A stretch of DNA of 64,000 bases from Riptortus pedestris (Eukaryota > Arthropoda > Insecta > Hemiptera > Alydidae), in the NCBI GenBank assembly GCA_019009955.1, contig CM032232.1:55764001-55828000 (forward strand), read 5' to 3'. Within the stretch, counting starts at the first letter, position 1. Every line of letters starts with the position of its first letter. Positions 34,330 through 45,640 of this stretch are shown here, piece after piece. Position numbers and translations under genes: made by a program. A model generated the notes under the pieces. It saw only the letters and a program-made list of their open reading frames with translations, had not been told where the DNA came from and did not search any database.

Positions 34330-34587
34330 AAAATTACTAGGCTGAGAATGTGAAAATTTCATATTTAGGATTGCTGAACCGTCAATTTTTGTCACTTTTT
34401 TATTTCAACTAACTGGGAGAGGGTTTAAAGAAGGGTGGAAATAAAAATTTGCGAATATCTTTGTGCCTGTTAGAGTTCAAAAACATTTGTATAAAACCAT
34501 TATGTATACCATATAAGTTATTTCCTATATAATTTTTTTATTAGACCCATTGAAACAGAGATATCGTCTATAACATTCAAATAAAAT
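34330..34587 (+). repeat. rep-E, unknown repeat, copy 1 of 2
   Basis: Shares 'tgtgaaaatttcatatttag', 'gggagagggtttaaagaagg' and 'attcaaataaaa' with 61985-62255. SINE-A landed in its right end. Confidence 0.5.
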
Positions 34588-34824
34588 TATTATTATTATT
34601 TATTAACGTCCACTTTTTGCAACTAAGGCTAATTGGGATGGGTTATCTACAGGTTACCACCCTTTTCTAGCCAGGGAGGGATTTGGGGATGTTATTTAAT
34701 GAATTTCGTCACTAAATAATTTCCTTTGCCCAGGCGAGAATCGAACTCGCCACTCAAAGTTTACCATGTGAGATAAAGGTCAACGCTTTAACTCACAAGG
34801 CTAACCTGAGCCCCAAAATAAAAT
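34579..34824 (-). mobile_element. SINE-A, full length, probable 9-bp TSD
   Basis: Reverse-strand full copy with intact head (GGGGCTCAGGTTAGCCTTGT), B-box and body, 3' tail of TAAT repeats. Flanks AAATAAAAT at 34579-34587 and 34816-34824 look like a TSD, though low complexity makes this less certain than in other copies. Confidence 0.85.
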
Positions 34825-34866
34825 AAAATCATCCTTAATAAAGTTATTCAAATATCTTGTTTATTA

Positions 34867-34975
34867 TATTTATTGTTATTTATAAACGTCCACCTTTTTG
34901 CTACTATGGCTAATTGGGACGGGTTATCGATTGGTTACCACCATTTTCGAGCCAATGCTAAGAATTTAACATGAG
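34867..34975 (-). mobile_element. SINE-A 3' fragment
   Basis: 'tataaacgtccacctttttg', 'ggctaattgggacgggttat' and 'ggttaccaccattttcgagc'; the head is missing. Confidence 0.75.
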
Positions 34976-35287
34976 CAAATAGACGTCATGTAGAGTTTAT
35001 ATTAGATTTCTGCTAAATACTCATTTGTAGTTATTACCTTACGTAAATTATATCGCTCTATTTAATGCTGTATTCGATCACTTAGGATGTGATTTAAGTT
35101 GAAGGACATAGTTTAGCCGACAATTTTAATAAAAAAATTCCATTATCAAAATCCTATATGCAAATACATAATATAAAACAATTTCTGACTTACAGTTACA
35201 AATTTTAACTAAGGTAAATTATTTCTATGATTAACGGTAGAAAAGCTGTAATCATTTAGTTGGATATCCACAATTAACCCTTTGCTT

Positions 35288-35289
35288 TA

Positions 35290-35335
<46 letters not shown>
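35288..35335. repeat. (TA)n microsatellite
   Basis: TA run with one G interruption near its left end. No rep-B or rep-C arm recognised beside it. Confidence 0.95.
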
Positions 35336-35338
<3 letters not shown>

Positions 35339-35595
35339 GTGTGTGTGAAACAAATATATTCTGAAATTAATAATGTGTTGGATGAAACACCATCTTCCCC
35401 TGCGTGTTTTGAGCTATAGCTCCATATTATTGAGATTATAATTTTTTTCTGATAACCAAATACATAATAACGTTTAATTTGTTTCTTTCATTGACGATAT
35501 TTTAATCTAGTTTCATTAGAAATTAAATATGTACAATGTCTTGGTTATACAACTCCAAGTCCAAAAATTAAAAGGGATTGCCTTTTAACCCAGCT

Positions 35596-35781
35596 CTAAG
35601 AAGTTATCTTTGTCCTGGTGACTTTTTCTTCTGGGTATTTCTTCATGTCGATCAGGATGATCCTGGTCAAGGGCATTGCAATCTCAGGATATGGAAGGCA
35701 GGTTTCATTCCTCAGCCACCTTTCGTGGCGATGGTCCAGGGTCGGAGTTAATAGTCTCGATCTTTTAGGGTCACGATCTTC
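35596..35781 (-). CDS. unrecognised GC-rich open frame, possible exon or element fragment
   Basis: Reverse-strand frame of 61 codons plus TAG, opened by an in-frame TGA at 35782-35784; before that it continues open for about 11 codons. There is no upstream ATG, so it would be an internal or last exon, or a fragment of an element. G+C is near one half against about one third around it. The codon choice is ordinary (GAC, CTG, ATC, AAG), and residues are polar and basic, for example DHRHERWLRNETCLPYPEI. I do not recognise a family. A weak echo of a Tc1 helix-turn-helix linker (LLTP) is not enough to name it. The plus-strand frame over the same DNA looks like its shadow. Confidence 0.3.
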   Translation of the reverse strand, partial: EDRDPKRSRLLTPTLDHRHERWLRNETCLPYPEIAMPLTRIILIDMKKYPEEKVTRTKITS

Positions 35782-36704
35782 TCAACAATCACGAACGGAG
35801 GCTTGTGTGAAGGTCCGCTAAGTTAAAAGTACCGCTGTTTTTTTGTTTTATTATTATTTTTATACACGCAAAACTAACATAATGTCAAAATTTATAACAT
35901 TATAATCATGAATAAGCCATTAACTATTCAATCACTTGAATCACGAGTGAAAAAGAAAATTAAATGTGTGTGGCCTAGTGGAATCTGCCTGCTCAATGTA
36001 AAAACGTTTGAGGAATTCTCTGGGGGGAAAATTATCCACTCACTACACCACTCTCTTTTTGCATTAATTACAGAGAAATACAATGTTCCGCAACAGCTAT
36101 ATTTGAAGATAACCAATGACTAAATGTATATTTAATAAATTAATAAAGGTTTAGAAAAAGAATATGGCATACGTACATTTGATCTCTGACCACCTTGTCG
36201 GTCAGGAGAGATTTTAGTTATTATAAGTTGATGTTTACACATCCGCACTTACTTAGGGGTTGATTTTATGCGAAATTATCTAGAAATACAAATTAAATCA
36301 GCTGTAAGAACACCCCCACTCAAATAAATTTTATAACATGAAACCTGCCTCCAAACTTCTAAGACAGTAATAAAGGGCTTGCAATTGTTGTAAGTTGCAT
36401 GTTATATGTTGCAGTCTGCACCGAAACTACGGTAATATAGGGCTTACAAGTATTTTTTACAGGTAACCTACTCCTAAAACACTCTGCCCTTAATGAAGTA
36501 CTTATAAGTCCTTAACTACGGAAAACCTGCCTCTTTCTTTTTTATGATGATGACAAAGAGGTTAGTTACAAGTCTCATATTACATAAAGGACTCTATTAT
36601 AAGTTGCTTATATTATAAGCAACCTGTACCGAAACTTCTCAGCTATAATATAGAACTTATAAGTCTTTTTTTATTGGTGATCTAACCCTAAAATACTCTT
36701 CTCA
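35782..36704. other. AT-rich stretch with one small hairpin
   Basis: Only an inverted repeat at 36181-36213 (ATCTCTGACC against GGTCAGGAGAGAT) stands out. Frames around 35908-36123 on both strands have no motif. Confidence 0.35.
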
Positions 36705-36936
36705 AATAACAAAATAGACAACTTTTGTTATGTGCATATTTGCCGAAAAACCAATAGGAAACGAAATATCGCTATTTTTAATTTCAGGCCTCCCTTACAC
36801 CCCCACTCCTGTTCGTCACAGAGTACATTAACATAGCCTAAAAACTAAGTTGGGTTGGTAGTAATATACATTCCAAGTCTCATAAAATTCGATTCAACCG
36901 TTTACGATTCTATAAAGGGCATACAGACAAACATTC

Positions 36937-36945
<9 letters not shown>
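36705..36945 (-). mobile_element. rep-C 5' portion
   Basis: Reverse strand: after the TA run comes the CTGTATGCCC stretch, 'gtaaacggttgaatcgaatt', 'gacgaacaggagtggggg' and 'tttttcggcaaatatgcaca'. It stops at about 36705, so the 3' hairpin end is missing. Confidence 0.7.

Positions 36946-36988
<43 letters not shown>
36941..36988. repeat. (TA)n microsatellite at the rep-C 5' end
   Basis: About 24 units directly outside the 5' end of the rep-C fragment. Confidence 0.95.
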
Positions 36989-36993
<5 letters not shown>

Positions 36994-39394
36994 AACAGAT
37001 ACACATGAAGGACTTATACACTAATGCACATGAAGGAGTTATACTAAAAACTTTGCAGGTAATTAGCCTATTAGGTCTTTTAACTCCTTTCGGACACTTG
37101 TCATAACAGAATCTACCCTTATACTTAATGTACTAATACATATGAACGACTTATACTTAATACTTAAATAAAGGTCTTATTTATACGGCCTTATTTCAGA
37201 TTATCAGACACGAAAGAAGTCTTTCTTTAATTACAGACTTAGAGATACGGAGAAGTTTGAACTTGTTTGAAATCCTACAACTCAGTCTATATTCATAGAC
37301 ACACAAAAAATATAGCACCATTATTTTTTTCTTATTGGTATTCTAATAATACAAAACAAAAACTAATTGAACAATATTTGATTTCATATTTTTTGTAGGC
37401 ATTTTCGACTGCACCACCAGCAGTGGTGCCCAGTCACCAGTCTTTTTTCATGAAAATAGTAGTTTACAGAAAGCCAAAAGTCATTCTTCCTTAATTCTGA
37501 ACTTTTCAAAATGATCATTATTTTGTTACGATTTATAACTATGTATCGAAAATGTTTGCTTAGTTCATCTATGCTAGTAAGGAAACTTTTGTAATGAAGT
37601 AGTGCCTTGTACTGTGGCTAGATATATTTACATAATAAATGATCACTCTTTGTGCTGGAAGAAGGTCTCCATAGAACCACACTAATAAAGAAACTAAAAT
37701 AGACAAATAAGGGTTGTTTTACTGGAATTATTTAAGAAAAACGGCTATCCATAGCTATAAAATATCTAATCGTGGCTCTCCTTTTAAAGACAAAAGACAA
37801 TAATCGTTTATTTGAAGGACAAATAAAACTAAAATATCCGTGATTCGTTCTAGAGAAACAAAGAAGATTTGACATTCGTGACATATGTAAATTATTTCAT
37901 ACATACACACGAAGTAATAAAATTCATCCTGTCATAATCAATTCTACAATACCCTAAAAAAAGTGGATGTTAAAATAGTTTGTTTAACAAATTATTAGAA
38001 ACGATACAGCTGAGGATAGTAAGGAAGTTTAACTAAAAAATAACTTTTAATAGTAATAAAAATGGGTCATTACGTTAGTTATATTTATTCTCTGACATAA
38101 ACATCTAACTTTATGTAGAGAGAAGCTAAAAAAGAGATAATTATTGTAAATAATGTATATTGGTGCCAGGATTTCCTGGAGTTTGCCATGTACATCGTTT
38201 TTAAAATGGCGGAAGACTAGACTCATTTATGACTTGCTGGTTTGCATTGAGAAATAGACACACTTCTTACAAGAGCATTCTTCTGAGTTGCCATAAATCT
38301 TTTATTTTCACACGAAATCAATTACAATTTCCTTTGTTCTCTAAACAAGTCCGCCCTTATTCCCTCCAGATACGATCACGATGGTGAACTTTTATGTTCT
38401 ATCACGACCACCATCAACCTATCCTTGTTGTGCAAAGTGCAGCTCTAGCAGAGAACAACTTGCCCAAGTATGGAAGCTCGTTCATCCCACCAACAGTATT
38501 TAATTTTAATTCTAGGGGGGAATTGATTCAAATCGAAAGTAGTTCGTTCGAGTTCTGTGGTTTATTTAGTTAATTTTGTAATCAATATTCTGTTAATAGA
38601 TAAATTATTGTGAATCTAGTACGGCAATGTGTATAGATTGACTTACTATTGGTATTCGTTATGTAAAAATGAGTCAGGTAAACAGAGTCCAATGCTTAGT
38701 CTTTTCAAAAGAATGATTGGTCTCCTCTTGGATCTGCATATTGTCTCTTTGGCCAACCAATATCAATAAATTTTATTTTTTGTAGTGTGTTGACACTAAA
38801 TTACCAATGGTTTTGCCAATCTTTGAATATGTTTGTTTGTATTATCTTGATATGATACCGATGTGGACTGTGGAAAGTCAAATGGTAACATAGCATAGAA
38901 AAAATCGTTCACTTCTTTGTTTCCCGCTGCACATATCTCACGTCCCACTTGGTGCCACTTCAGAAGTTGTGTATACTACATAAAGATTGGAACCTCTAAG
39001 ATCGTCGAACAAAAGATCTCTTATCGTATACTAAAGTTATTTATTATAAAAAATAAAATAAAAAAATGTTATAGAAAACCAATTTTGGTAAATGAACAAC
39101 AAGAACAATATAAAAAATATAAATATACCCTCAAATATAAAGGACGTCTTCCCGGTTCATTTATGGTACTAGACTATTGAAAAGGAAATGGTATTGTGGA
39201 ACATCTTCTTTTAGGTGTTCCCAGGATAAATGTATCTATGTGGAAACCGTTGATTAGAAGTAAGGGAATACTGACAACTGAAAACAATAAAGTACGAATA
39301 ACTCCCGTAATGCTTGAGTTAAAAAATAAAACATAGAACAACAATGGTAGACCATCAATAGTTTAACCAAAATTGTTCAATAAGAATTTATGAT
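36989..39394. other. 2.4 kb unique stretch
   Basis: No shared repeat. A GC-richer part at about 38160-38500 has no open frame above 60 codons and could be non-coding conserved DNA. A short AAGTGGATGTTAA near 37970 echoes the SINE-A end but is not called. Confidence 0.3.
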
Positions 39395-39480
39395 CCAACC
39401 GACTACGACTGACGGAGATGTTTTGAATTTTCGAATTGCCTCCCTTCCTCCTCTGCTAGTCCAGGACCAACTATCCAATA
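39395..39480 (+). mobile_element. rep-B core scrap
   Basis: 'gactgacggagatgttttga', 'attttcgaattgcctcc' and 'cctctgctag' follow the rep-B middle order. Confidence 0.4.
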
Positions 39481-39865
39481 TAATATGATGATATAAAACA
39501 AATATGATATTTTCTTTTGACTGAAACGGTTAAATATGGAGTAAGGTATAGATCAAATAAAAATTTTCGAATCAAGAACGTAAAATCTTAATTCACGACG
39601 TAATCACAGGATGAGTTTGCTTGTATGTCTAGTAATAAAGGTCAGACGAAAACAATATTTGGTATTTAACAGAAGGATAAAAAGGTCAAAAACACCTCAA
39701 CTCTTAATGATTCATTTATTAAATGCACAGTACTTTCGGGGCGAACCGTCCCATCTTCAGTGCTCTGTTACACAACATTTACTCTTTGAAAAAACATTTA
39801 ATATATAAATAAACGTAAAAGTCAGCAAAAGATAATCAAAATATTAAAAATTAAAAAAACAAACA

Positions 39866-40150
39866 ACATGGTGGCATTTAGGCTTAAAATAAAGTAGTTC
39901 GTGACATAAAAGCTCATTTTTAATTTGAAATGTGTGGGAATGGGTGTTTACTGAAGGCTGAAAACTAAAAAAAAAAATCGAAATATCTAGGTTTATATTC
40001 ATGATAGAGAATATTTGTACATAGCGATATTTATAAGTAATTACATTTTTAATAATATTAATTCTACACAATTTTCGGCTCGACTTATAACGGAGATATT
40101 TCAAAGTCTAAAGATTTAATAAAATTTCTATAGCTAGAGCAGTAACAGAA

Positions 40151-40215
<65 letters not shown>

Positions 40216-40352
40216 TATATATATATGAGATTTATGAACGGAACTCGTTTTCGTCATGTACTTGGTAGGATCGATGGACTTTTGAGCATATTTTTCGAAA
40301 ATTGCTTGCAGAGTACAACCTCAATAGCTGATTTCCACTAAGGGAAATCAGT
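39866..40352 (+). mobile_element. rep-B copy with (GT)n at the internal site
   Basis: 'ggcatttaggcttaaaataa', 'gtgtttactgaaggctgaaa', 'cgacttataacggagatatt', 'tagctagagcagtaacagaa', then (GT)n at 40153-40226, 'gaacggaactcgttttcgtc' and the 3' end 'atttccactaagggaaatca'. Nearly complete apart from the 5' terminus. Here the microsatellite is GT instead of TA. Confidence 0.8.
40153..40226. repeat. (GT)n-(TA)n compound microsatellite inside rep-B
   Basis: About 30 GT units, then GTATGTGTG and a short TATATATA. Confidence 0.95.
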
Positions 40353-40368
40353 TAAAATAAAATAATTA

Positions 40369-40600
40369 CAGCATTCCAAATAGACAGAGCCGACGTGTAG
40401 GAGTACGGAGTGGGAGAAATGGCGAGAGGAGGCTATCGGTCGGTGGTAGGTTCAAGGTCTGAGGAAAGCGAGAGTGAAAGCCCAGCAGGACCAGAGAGAG
40501 AAAGCATCTCCACCAGTAGGTTAGCCCAGCACTCCCACCTCTTTGACTTCCTACACACAGCTTTAGCACATTTCCCTAAAGGTGGATTAAGTTAATAATA
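40369..40600 (+). other. GC-rich unique block with 61-codon frame, possible exon
   Basis: Follows the rep-B end directly. The frame 40410-40595 (opened by a TAG at 40398-40400, no strong ATG before 40419) is serine/glutamate-rich (SRSEESESESPAGPE) and ends in TAA next to AATAATAAAAAA. A reverse frame also spans it. The plus frame could be a last exon ending close to a poly(A)-like tract, but no family or reliable splice acceptor is seen. Confidence 0.2.
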
Positions 40601-42295
40601 AAAAACTTCAAAAGTACATGGATATAATATTCACGATGACATTCCTGCAAGAGGGGAGACTAGTTCATGTTCTCATCACCGACGTGATAGTATTTGTATT
40701 ACTTCCTTGTACTAAGCAAAAGAACCATTGTAGTCCTGTTAAATTTTGATTTTCGGAAATATCCATTATGACTTGCACTGAACCTAATTTAGCTAATTAT
40801 CCTGTGACATCTGGTCGTATGTACTCCACGCCCTTGCCACATGTGAAATGCTAATAGAAGACAGAAACAAATATCTACAAGAATTTCTATCTACACCCAG
40901 TAATGCCAATAAAATGCAATATAGCCCGTAAATCGACAGCAGAGAAAAACCGAATAACATATTCTACATTATAATGTCACCATGTATCACTCTGGAATCC
41001 TTAAACAGTAATGACCCTCACATTGCCTCAGTGTTATAATTAAGAACAATTATTCGTTAATAAACTGCCAGTTCTGCTATATGTTGTTGCTTTTTTCATC
41101 CATTCCTCACTTATTTATTTCTTTATTATCCTTTGTTTTTTAATATAGGTAAACATTAATTAAATGATAAAAATCAAATATTACTAATGGTTAATGTTAA
41201 AGCCATTGATGTATTATGTAGGTGCATATTGAGTAAATTTGAAAATGTATCACAATTGTATATATAAATTGATATTTTACTGTAATTGCTGTCCTACAAT
41301 ATTAAGTAAAGGTTAATATTTATTATGGCAACTAGACCCATGTGGGTGAAATACAATACTTTTTTTCAAGATGTAAACGTTCAAAAAATAATAAATTTCT
41401 ACTTATATTTCTATTTCTTCGTTTGTACGTATATACGAAACTCAAAAACGAAGTTAAAGAATAGTATAGGACCTTTATGGTTTATTATAAAAAGATTTAT
41501 TAATTTCGGTCTATGACATTTTTTCATGCATTTTTGAGAGACGAAGATGCATTATCAAATGTAATAATTTTAAGTGGAGCAATGTAAGACACTTTTTATA
41601 TTTAATTTGAGTACAAAGAAGTCATGTGGTGCCCATATCACATTTTTCTGATCAGGTAAATTATATCGTAATTACAGTCCTCACATTGAGAGTGGCACTT
41701 GACGAGCGCAGTGGTATAACTTAAAATGGCTGATGATAGAACTATCAAACTTATTTAATTTCATCTTCATTTCTCACTCTGCATGTCTCACTCCCGCAAT
41801 GGCGCCTGTTGTGTACATTTTACAGAAAAATTCAGGATTGACGCGATCAGGTCCAGATTATCACGAAAGAGATTTAGCTATCTCCTTCTTATTAACCAGG
41901 ACGGTCTAATCTGTCTGTAGTATGCAACTAAGATATCATGCGTGGCAATTAAACGAAATTATTTAATTGAAATTGTTCAAAGAAGTCGTCGGTTGTTCAA
42001 GTCATATTTTTAAACATAAAAGATTAAAATATTATTTAACAAAACGTATTATTATTTTATCCTTTTATCTTTATAAAAATGAAAATATTTAGGTAAAAAG
42101 CCCATAAGGAGCCAAGGCCTGCCATAGGGCATTGTAGGACGGGTTGAAGAACTATTTGCAACTGGCTGTAGACATTTCTAGACTCATTTTCATAATTCAA
42201 ATTCATCCTTAATTGTCTCAGATGCTGAGATGCTATTAACAACACAGTGTAGCGAACTTTTCGGATAAATATATTTCTTTCCATTTTTCTTTTAT
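40601..42295. other. AT-rich unique stretch
   Basis: Nothing recognised. A somewhat GC-richer patch at about 42100-42180 has short frames on the reverse strand without a firm match. Confidence 0.35.
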
Positions 42296-42434
42296 ATAAT
42301 ATATATATAATTTTGAACGGACCTCATTTTCGTCATCTCCTGGATAGGATCGATGGACATTTGAAGAAATGTTTCGAATATCGCGTCATGAGTACGACCT
42401 CAATAGCTGATTTCCCTTAAGGGAAATCTGCTAA
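42296..42434 (+). mobile_element. rep-B 3' end, excellent copy
   Basis: Starts at a short TATATATA and runs GAACGGACCTCATTTTCGTC, 'ctcctggataggatcgatgg', 'gcgtcatgagtacgacctca' to the intact terminus: GATTTCCCTTAAGGGAAATC (a perfect 20-bp palindrome) then TGCTAA. Defines the 3' end of the family. Confidence 0.8.
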
Positions 42435-42895
42435 TACACTTTATTATCTCTACATCGGCAACTGATTAGAGCACAATCGCTACTGTCGTAAAATGCTTTG
42501 GAACAAAATAAAATGAATAAAGATTCCCCATTGTCCCTACAGCACTAACATGCTTTTGCACAGGGTCAGAATTGGTGGAAATGCAATTTATCCTTAAGTT
42601 GCTTTATTAACGCTCGACATGTTTCGTGTTGATCAGTAATATATTCCTTACACATGAAACCAAAGCTCGCCCATGGCTTTGAGAGACATCCTTTCTCTAG
42701 ACCGGCTTCGCCTATACTGATAAGGAGGCACAACCTTGTACCGAATGCTAGCATAAATCAATGCATAATGCACAATCGATATTGCTAAGATACCTTTACT
42801 ATCGGTGTTAGTATTATTACAAATTCCCCAATGAAGTAGCGTCAGTATTTCAAACTAACATAACTATATATCAAAATGATTAAAACGTTAGACGC

Positions 42896-42898
<3 letters not shown>

Positions 42899-42949
<51 letters not shown>
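42899..42949. repeat. (TA)n microsatellite at the rep-C 3' end
   Basis: About 25 units directly outside the CTAG terminus of the next element. Confidence 0.95.
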
Positions 42950-42952
<3 letters not shown>

Positions 42953-43908
42953 TAGCTCAAATACCCGGCTTCGCTAGGGAATTCATTTGAGGCTGAATGG
43001 TGATGGTATATTTTTGGCAAGGCTTTATTTTGCACAATATTTTGACATTTACCCGTCCCAGTGTTTAGGGGTAACACCCGTCGTTTCTGAGGATTTGTTA
43101 ATAATCAAATTAATTTTTTATGTAAGACTTCACTGTCCTGCATATTGTCATATTTCCCGTTTCCTGTGCATTATGCATAGATTTGAATTATTAAGGAGAA
43201 AATATTGACATACATTTGAATTATTTTTTCAGGTGGGGTACCTGGTAGTTCATATTGAAAATAAGTGTTGAGCAAATTTCTCTAAATAACAAAATAAATA
43301 ACTTTTGTTATGTGCATATTTGCCGAAACCCCAATAGGAAATCACTATTATTAATTTCAGGCCTCCCTTATAACCCCCACTCCTGCCCGTCCCTAGAAAT
43401 GTTAGTATGGCTTATTATAAGGAAGGCGTAAGTGCTAATACACATACTGAGTGTTTTATTTAGCTCGGTTCAGTCTTTTGTGTCAAATAAAATCGTGGAC
43501 TCCCGCTATAATTTTTAGCGTATAACGCCTTTATACTTCCGTATACGGCAAAAGTGCATATAACAAAAGTTACTCTAAATAACAAAATAATTAACTTTTG
43601 TTATGTGCATATTTGCTGAAAAAGCAATAGGAAACGAAATATCGATATTTTTAATTTCAGGCCTCCCTTATAACCCCCACTCCTGTTCGTCTTAGAGAAT
43701 ATTAATATAGCCTAAAGTCTAAGTTGAGCTAGTAGTAATATACATACCAAGTTTCATAAAATTCGGTTCAGCCGTTTATGCGTGAAAAGGTAACAAACAG
43801 ACACGAAAGAAACAAAATGTAGTTATGGTGTCTATGACATGTGAAACGAAAAGTTATCGTGAAATTTTGCGAAAAAAATCAATGTTCAGACAGAGTTTAC
43901 AATTTTAT
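42953..43908 (-). mobile_element. rep-C Helitron-like element, near full length
   Basis: Reverse strand: starts near TATAAAATTGTAAACTCTGT (43.9 kb), passes CGGCTGAACCGAATTTTATG, two direct modules about 293 bp apart (TCTAAATAACAAAATAA at about 43282 and 43575), the CCGTTCCCAGT-like middle, and ends with an eroded GC hairpin then GTATTTGAG-CTAG. The middle 43080-43280 has a stretch not seen in the first copy. No coding; the 73-codon and 66-codon plus frames here are repeat sequence. Confidence 0.75.
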
Positions 43909-44604
43909 AAAAAAAAAAAGATAAACTCAAATGTTGAAACAGTTTTTTCCAGAAAAAAATATGGGGTTTGGCTTAAACTCGTTTGTCGTGGCGCACATGA
44001 CATTATAGACATTTCTCAGCTCTAAATAATTAATATTCTTGCGTAACTTAATTTAAAAGTTTTACTTCACTCATAATATGACAGATGTGAAAAGTTTTAG
44101 TTTTTGAAAAATAAAATGCTACTAAAGTCTGGCTACTGCGTTCCATAGGAAGAATGAAAACAAAATAAACATCTCTTGTGCCCACTTGAAATTCTCGTCA
44201 CCATACTTACAACAGGGATATAACGACTATACACACATCATCATGACTCTCATAGAGAAACGACATTTGAAGAAGTCATAGAGAGCACTTCATTTGAGGC
44301 AAGTCATGAGATGCTCACGAAATCACTAATGCCTGAGTGAGTAGACGTATGTTAAATAAAGATCACTCATGATGATGCTATTCGGTAAATTGTAAATTGT
44401 ATTTAGATGATAGTGACTTGTGGATTGGTGATATACAGGATGTGATTAACATCTAACGACGATCCCACTATTTCCTTATACAATTCTCAAGACTAATGAT
44501 TAATTGTTGACTCCATTTAACGAAAAATGTATTTGAAAACTTCCTAAGTTTTGTTCAAACTTCTATTCAAAAAAAGGTCTAAAGTCCGAACATTTTAGAA
44601 GATT

Positions 44605-44770
44605 CCTATTAGGGAAATCTGCTATATAGGTTGTACCCGTCGTTGTTGAAGGTTGTACCTTCAAATTTCCGTCAATCCTACCTAAGAGATGACGAAAATG
44701 CGGTTCAAGCTATAGATATATTCGACTGATAACGCTCTAGCAGCTGCGAGTTTTATGATCGAAACTCGAT
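44605..44770 (-). mobile_element. rep-B 3'-end copy, left half of a head-to-head pair
   Basis: 'tagggaaatctgctatatag', 'gttgtacccgtcg', 'agagatgacgaaaatgcggt' and 'gctctagcagctgcgag' in reverse order. A small local duplication of GTTGTACC is present. Confidence 0.65.
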
Positions 44771-44784
44771 ATTTAAGAGACTAA

Positions 44785-44920
44785 TGTAAAATAATTTTGA
44801 ACGGACCTCATTTTCGTCATCTCCTGGATGGGGATCAATGGACATTTGATGATTTTTTTCGAACATCGCGTCATGAGTACGACCTCAATAGCTGATTTCC
44901 ATTAAGGGAAATCTGCTAAA
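44785..44920 (+). mobile_element. rep-B 3'-end copy, right half of a head-to-head pair
   Basis: 'gaacggacctcattttcgtc', 'atctcctggatggggatcaa', 'gcgtcatgagtacgacctca' and the terminus 'gatttccattaagggaaatc' + TGCTAA. Palindrome has one change. Confidence 0.8.
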
Positions 44921-45039
44921 AGGTCGTTAACGTCGTAATATCACGGTTATTTTCTGTCACGTCAAAAAATGATTATCAATCTTGTTAATCATCTAATGTC
45001 CTACAGTTTTTCGATTGTTATTTCCCATGTTTAAATATC

Positions 45040-45285
45040 AAGCGAGTTATGAGCATAATGAGCATTTTTTGTTTCCGGCATCCATTTAACCCCCAATCCT
45101 AATTATTGAATATATTCTGTTTAGCAATTTTATCACTAATATTCACTTTTTCACTGTAAACTTGAAGGCATGCTTGCATAGGTTTCTTTTTACTTCATAA
45201 AACACAATCTAATTTGAGATAACATCAAGTCATTCCAGTATGTAGAAAATCTGTTTAGTTTTCGCAAGCTGTAAGACTGAAAAAT
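45040..45285 (-). mobile_element. rep-B copy (5' part)
   Basis: 'ccggcatccatttaaccccc', 'aatcctaatt', 'cataaaacacaatctaattt', then the terminus 'gaaaatctgtttagttttcg' + CAAGC. Confidence 0.45.
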
Positions 45286-45479
45286 GTAGGGTTTGATTAC
45301 AACCAAAACGTACATAACAGTAGTAACGTTTAATGCATTTAACATTTCTAATAATGATTCTAGTTCAATAGTTTAAGACATTTATAATGTTGACCTACTG
45401 CATAAATTCGCGATGAAGTGGTCTGAAGGCGCTCCGCCGAAATAAAGTTTTGTGAATGATATGCTTTTTAGTATTTCAC

Positions 45480-45640
45480 TTTTAGCAAGGGAAAGGGCTT
45501 AAGATGGTATATTTAAAAAATTAGAAATATCTCCGTTATTATTTGCAGTTTCGAAAGGCGATACAGAACCATCATATTGCTACATTCAGTTTCTGATAAC
45601 TGTTCCTGAAAACATTTATCTATGCTAAATATTAACCAAG
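45480..45640 (-). mobile_element. rep-B core fragment
   Basis: 'gcaagggaaagggcttaaga', 'attagaaatatctccgttat' and 'gatacagaaccatcat' match the reverse rep-B middle. Confidence 0.45.

Noticed and set aside
37955..37985. AAGTGGATGTTAA as a SINE-A end
   Set aside because: Only about 13 bp match and no body sequence before it.
40153..40341. Frame of alternating Cys-Val residues
   Set aside because: Translation of the (GT)n microsatellite in rep-B.
42057..42284. Reverse frame and GC patch resembling a LINE ORF end (LAPYGL)
   Set aside because: Only a handful of residues match and no upstream tail motif in frame.
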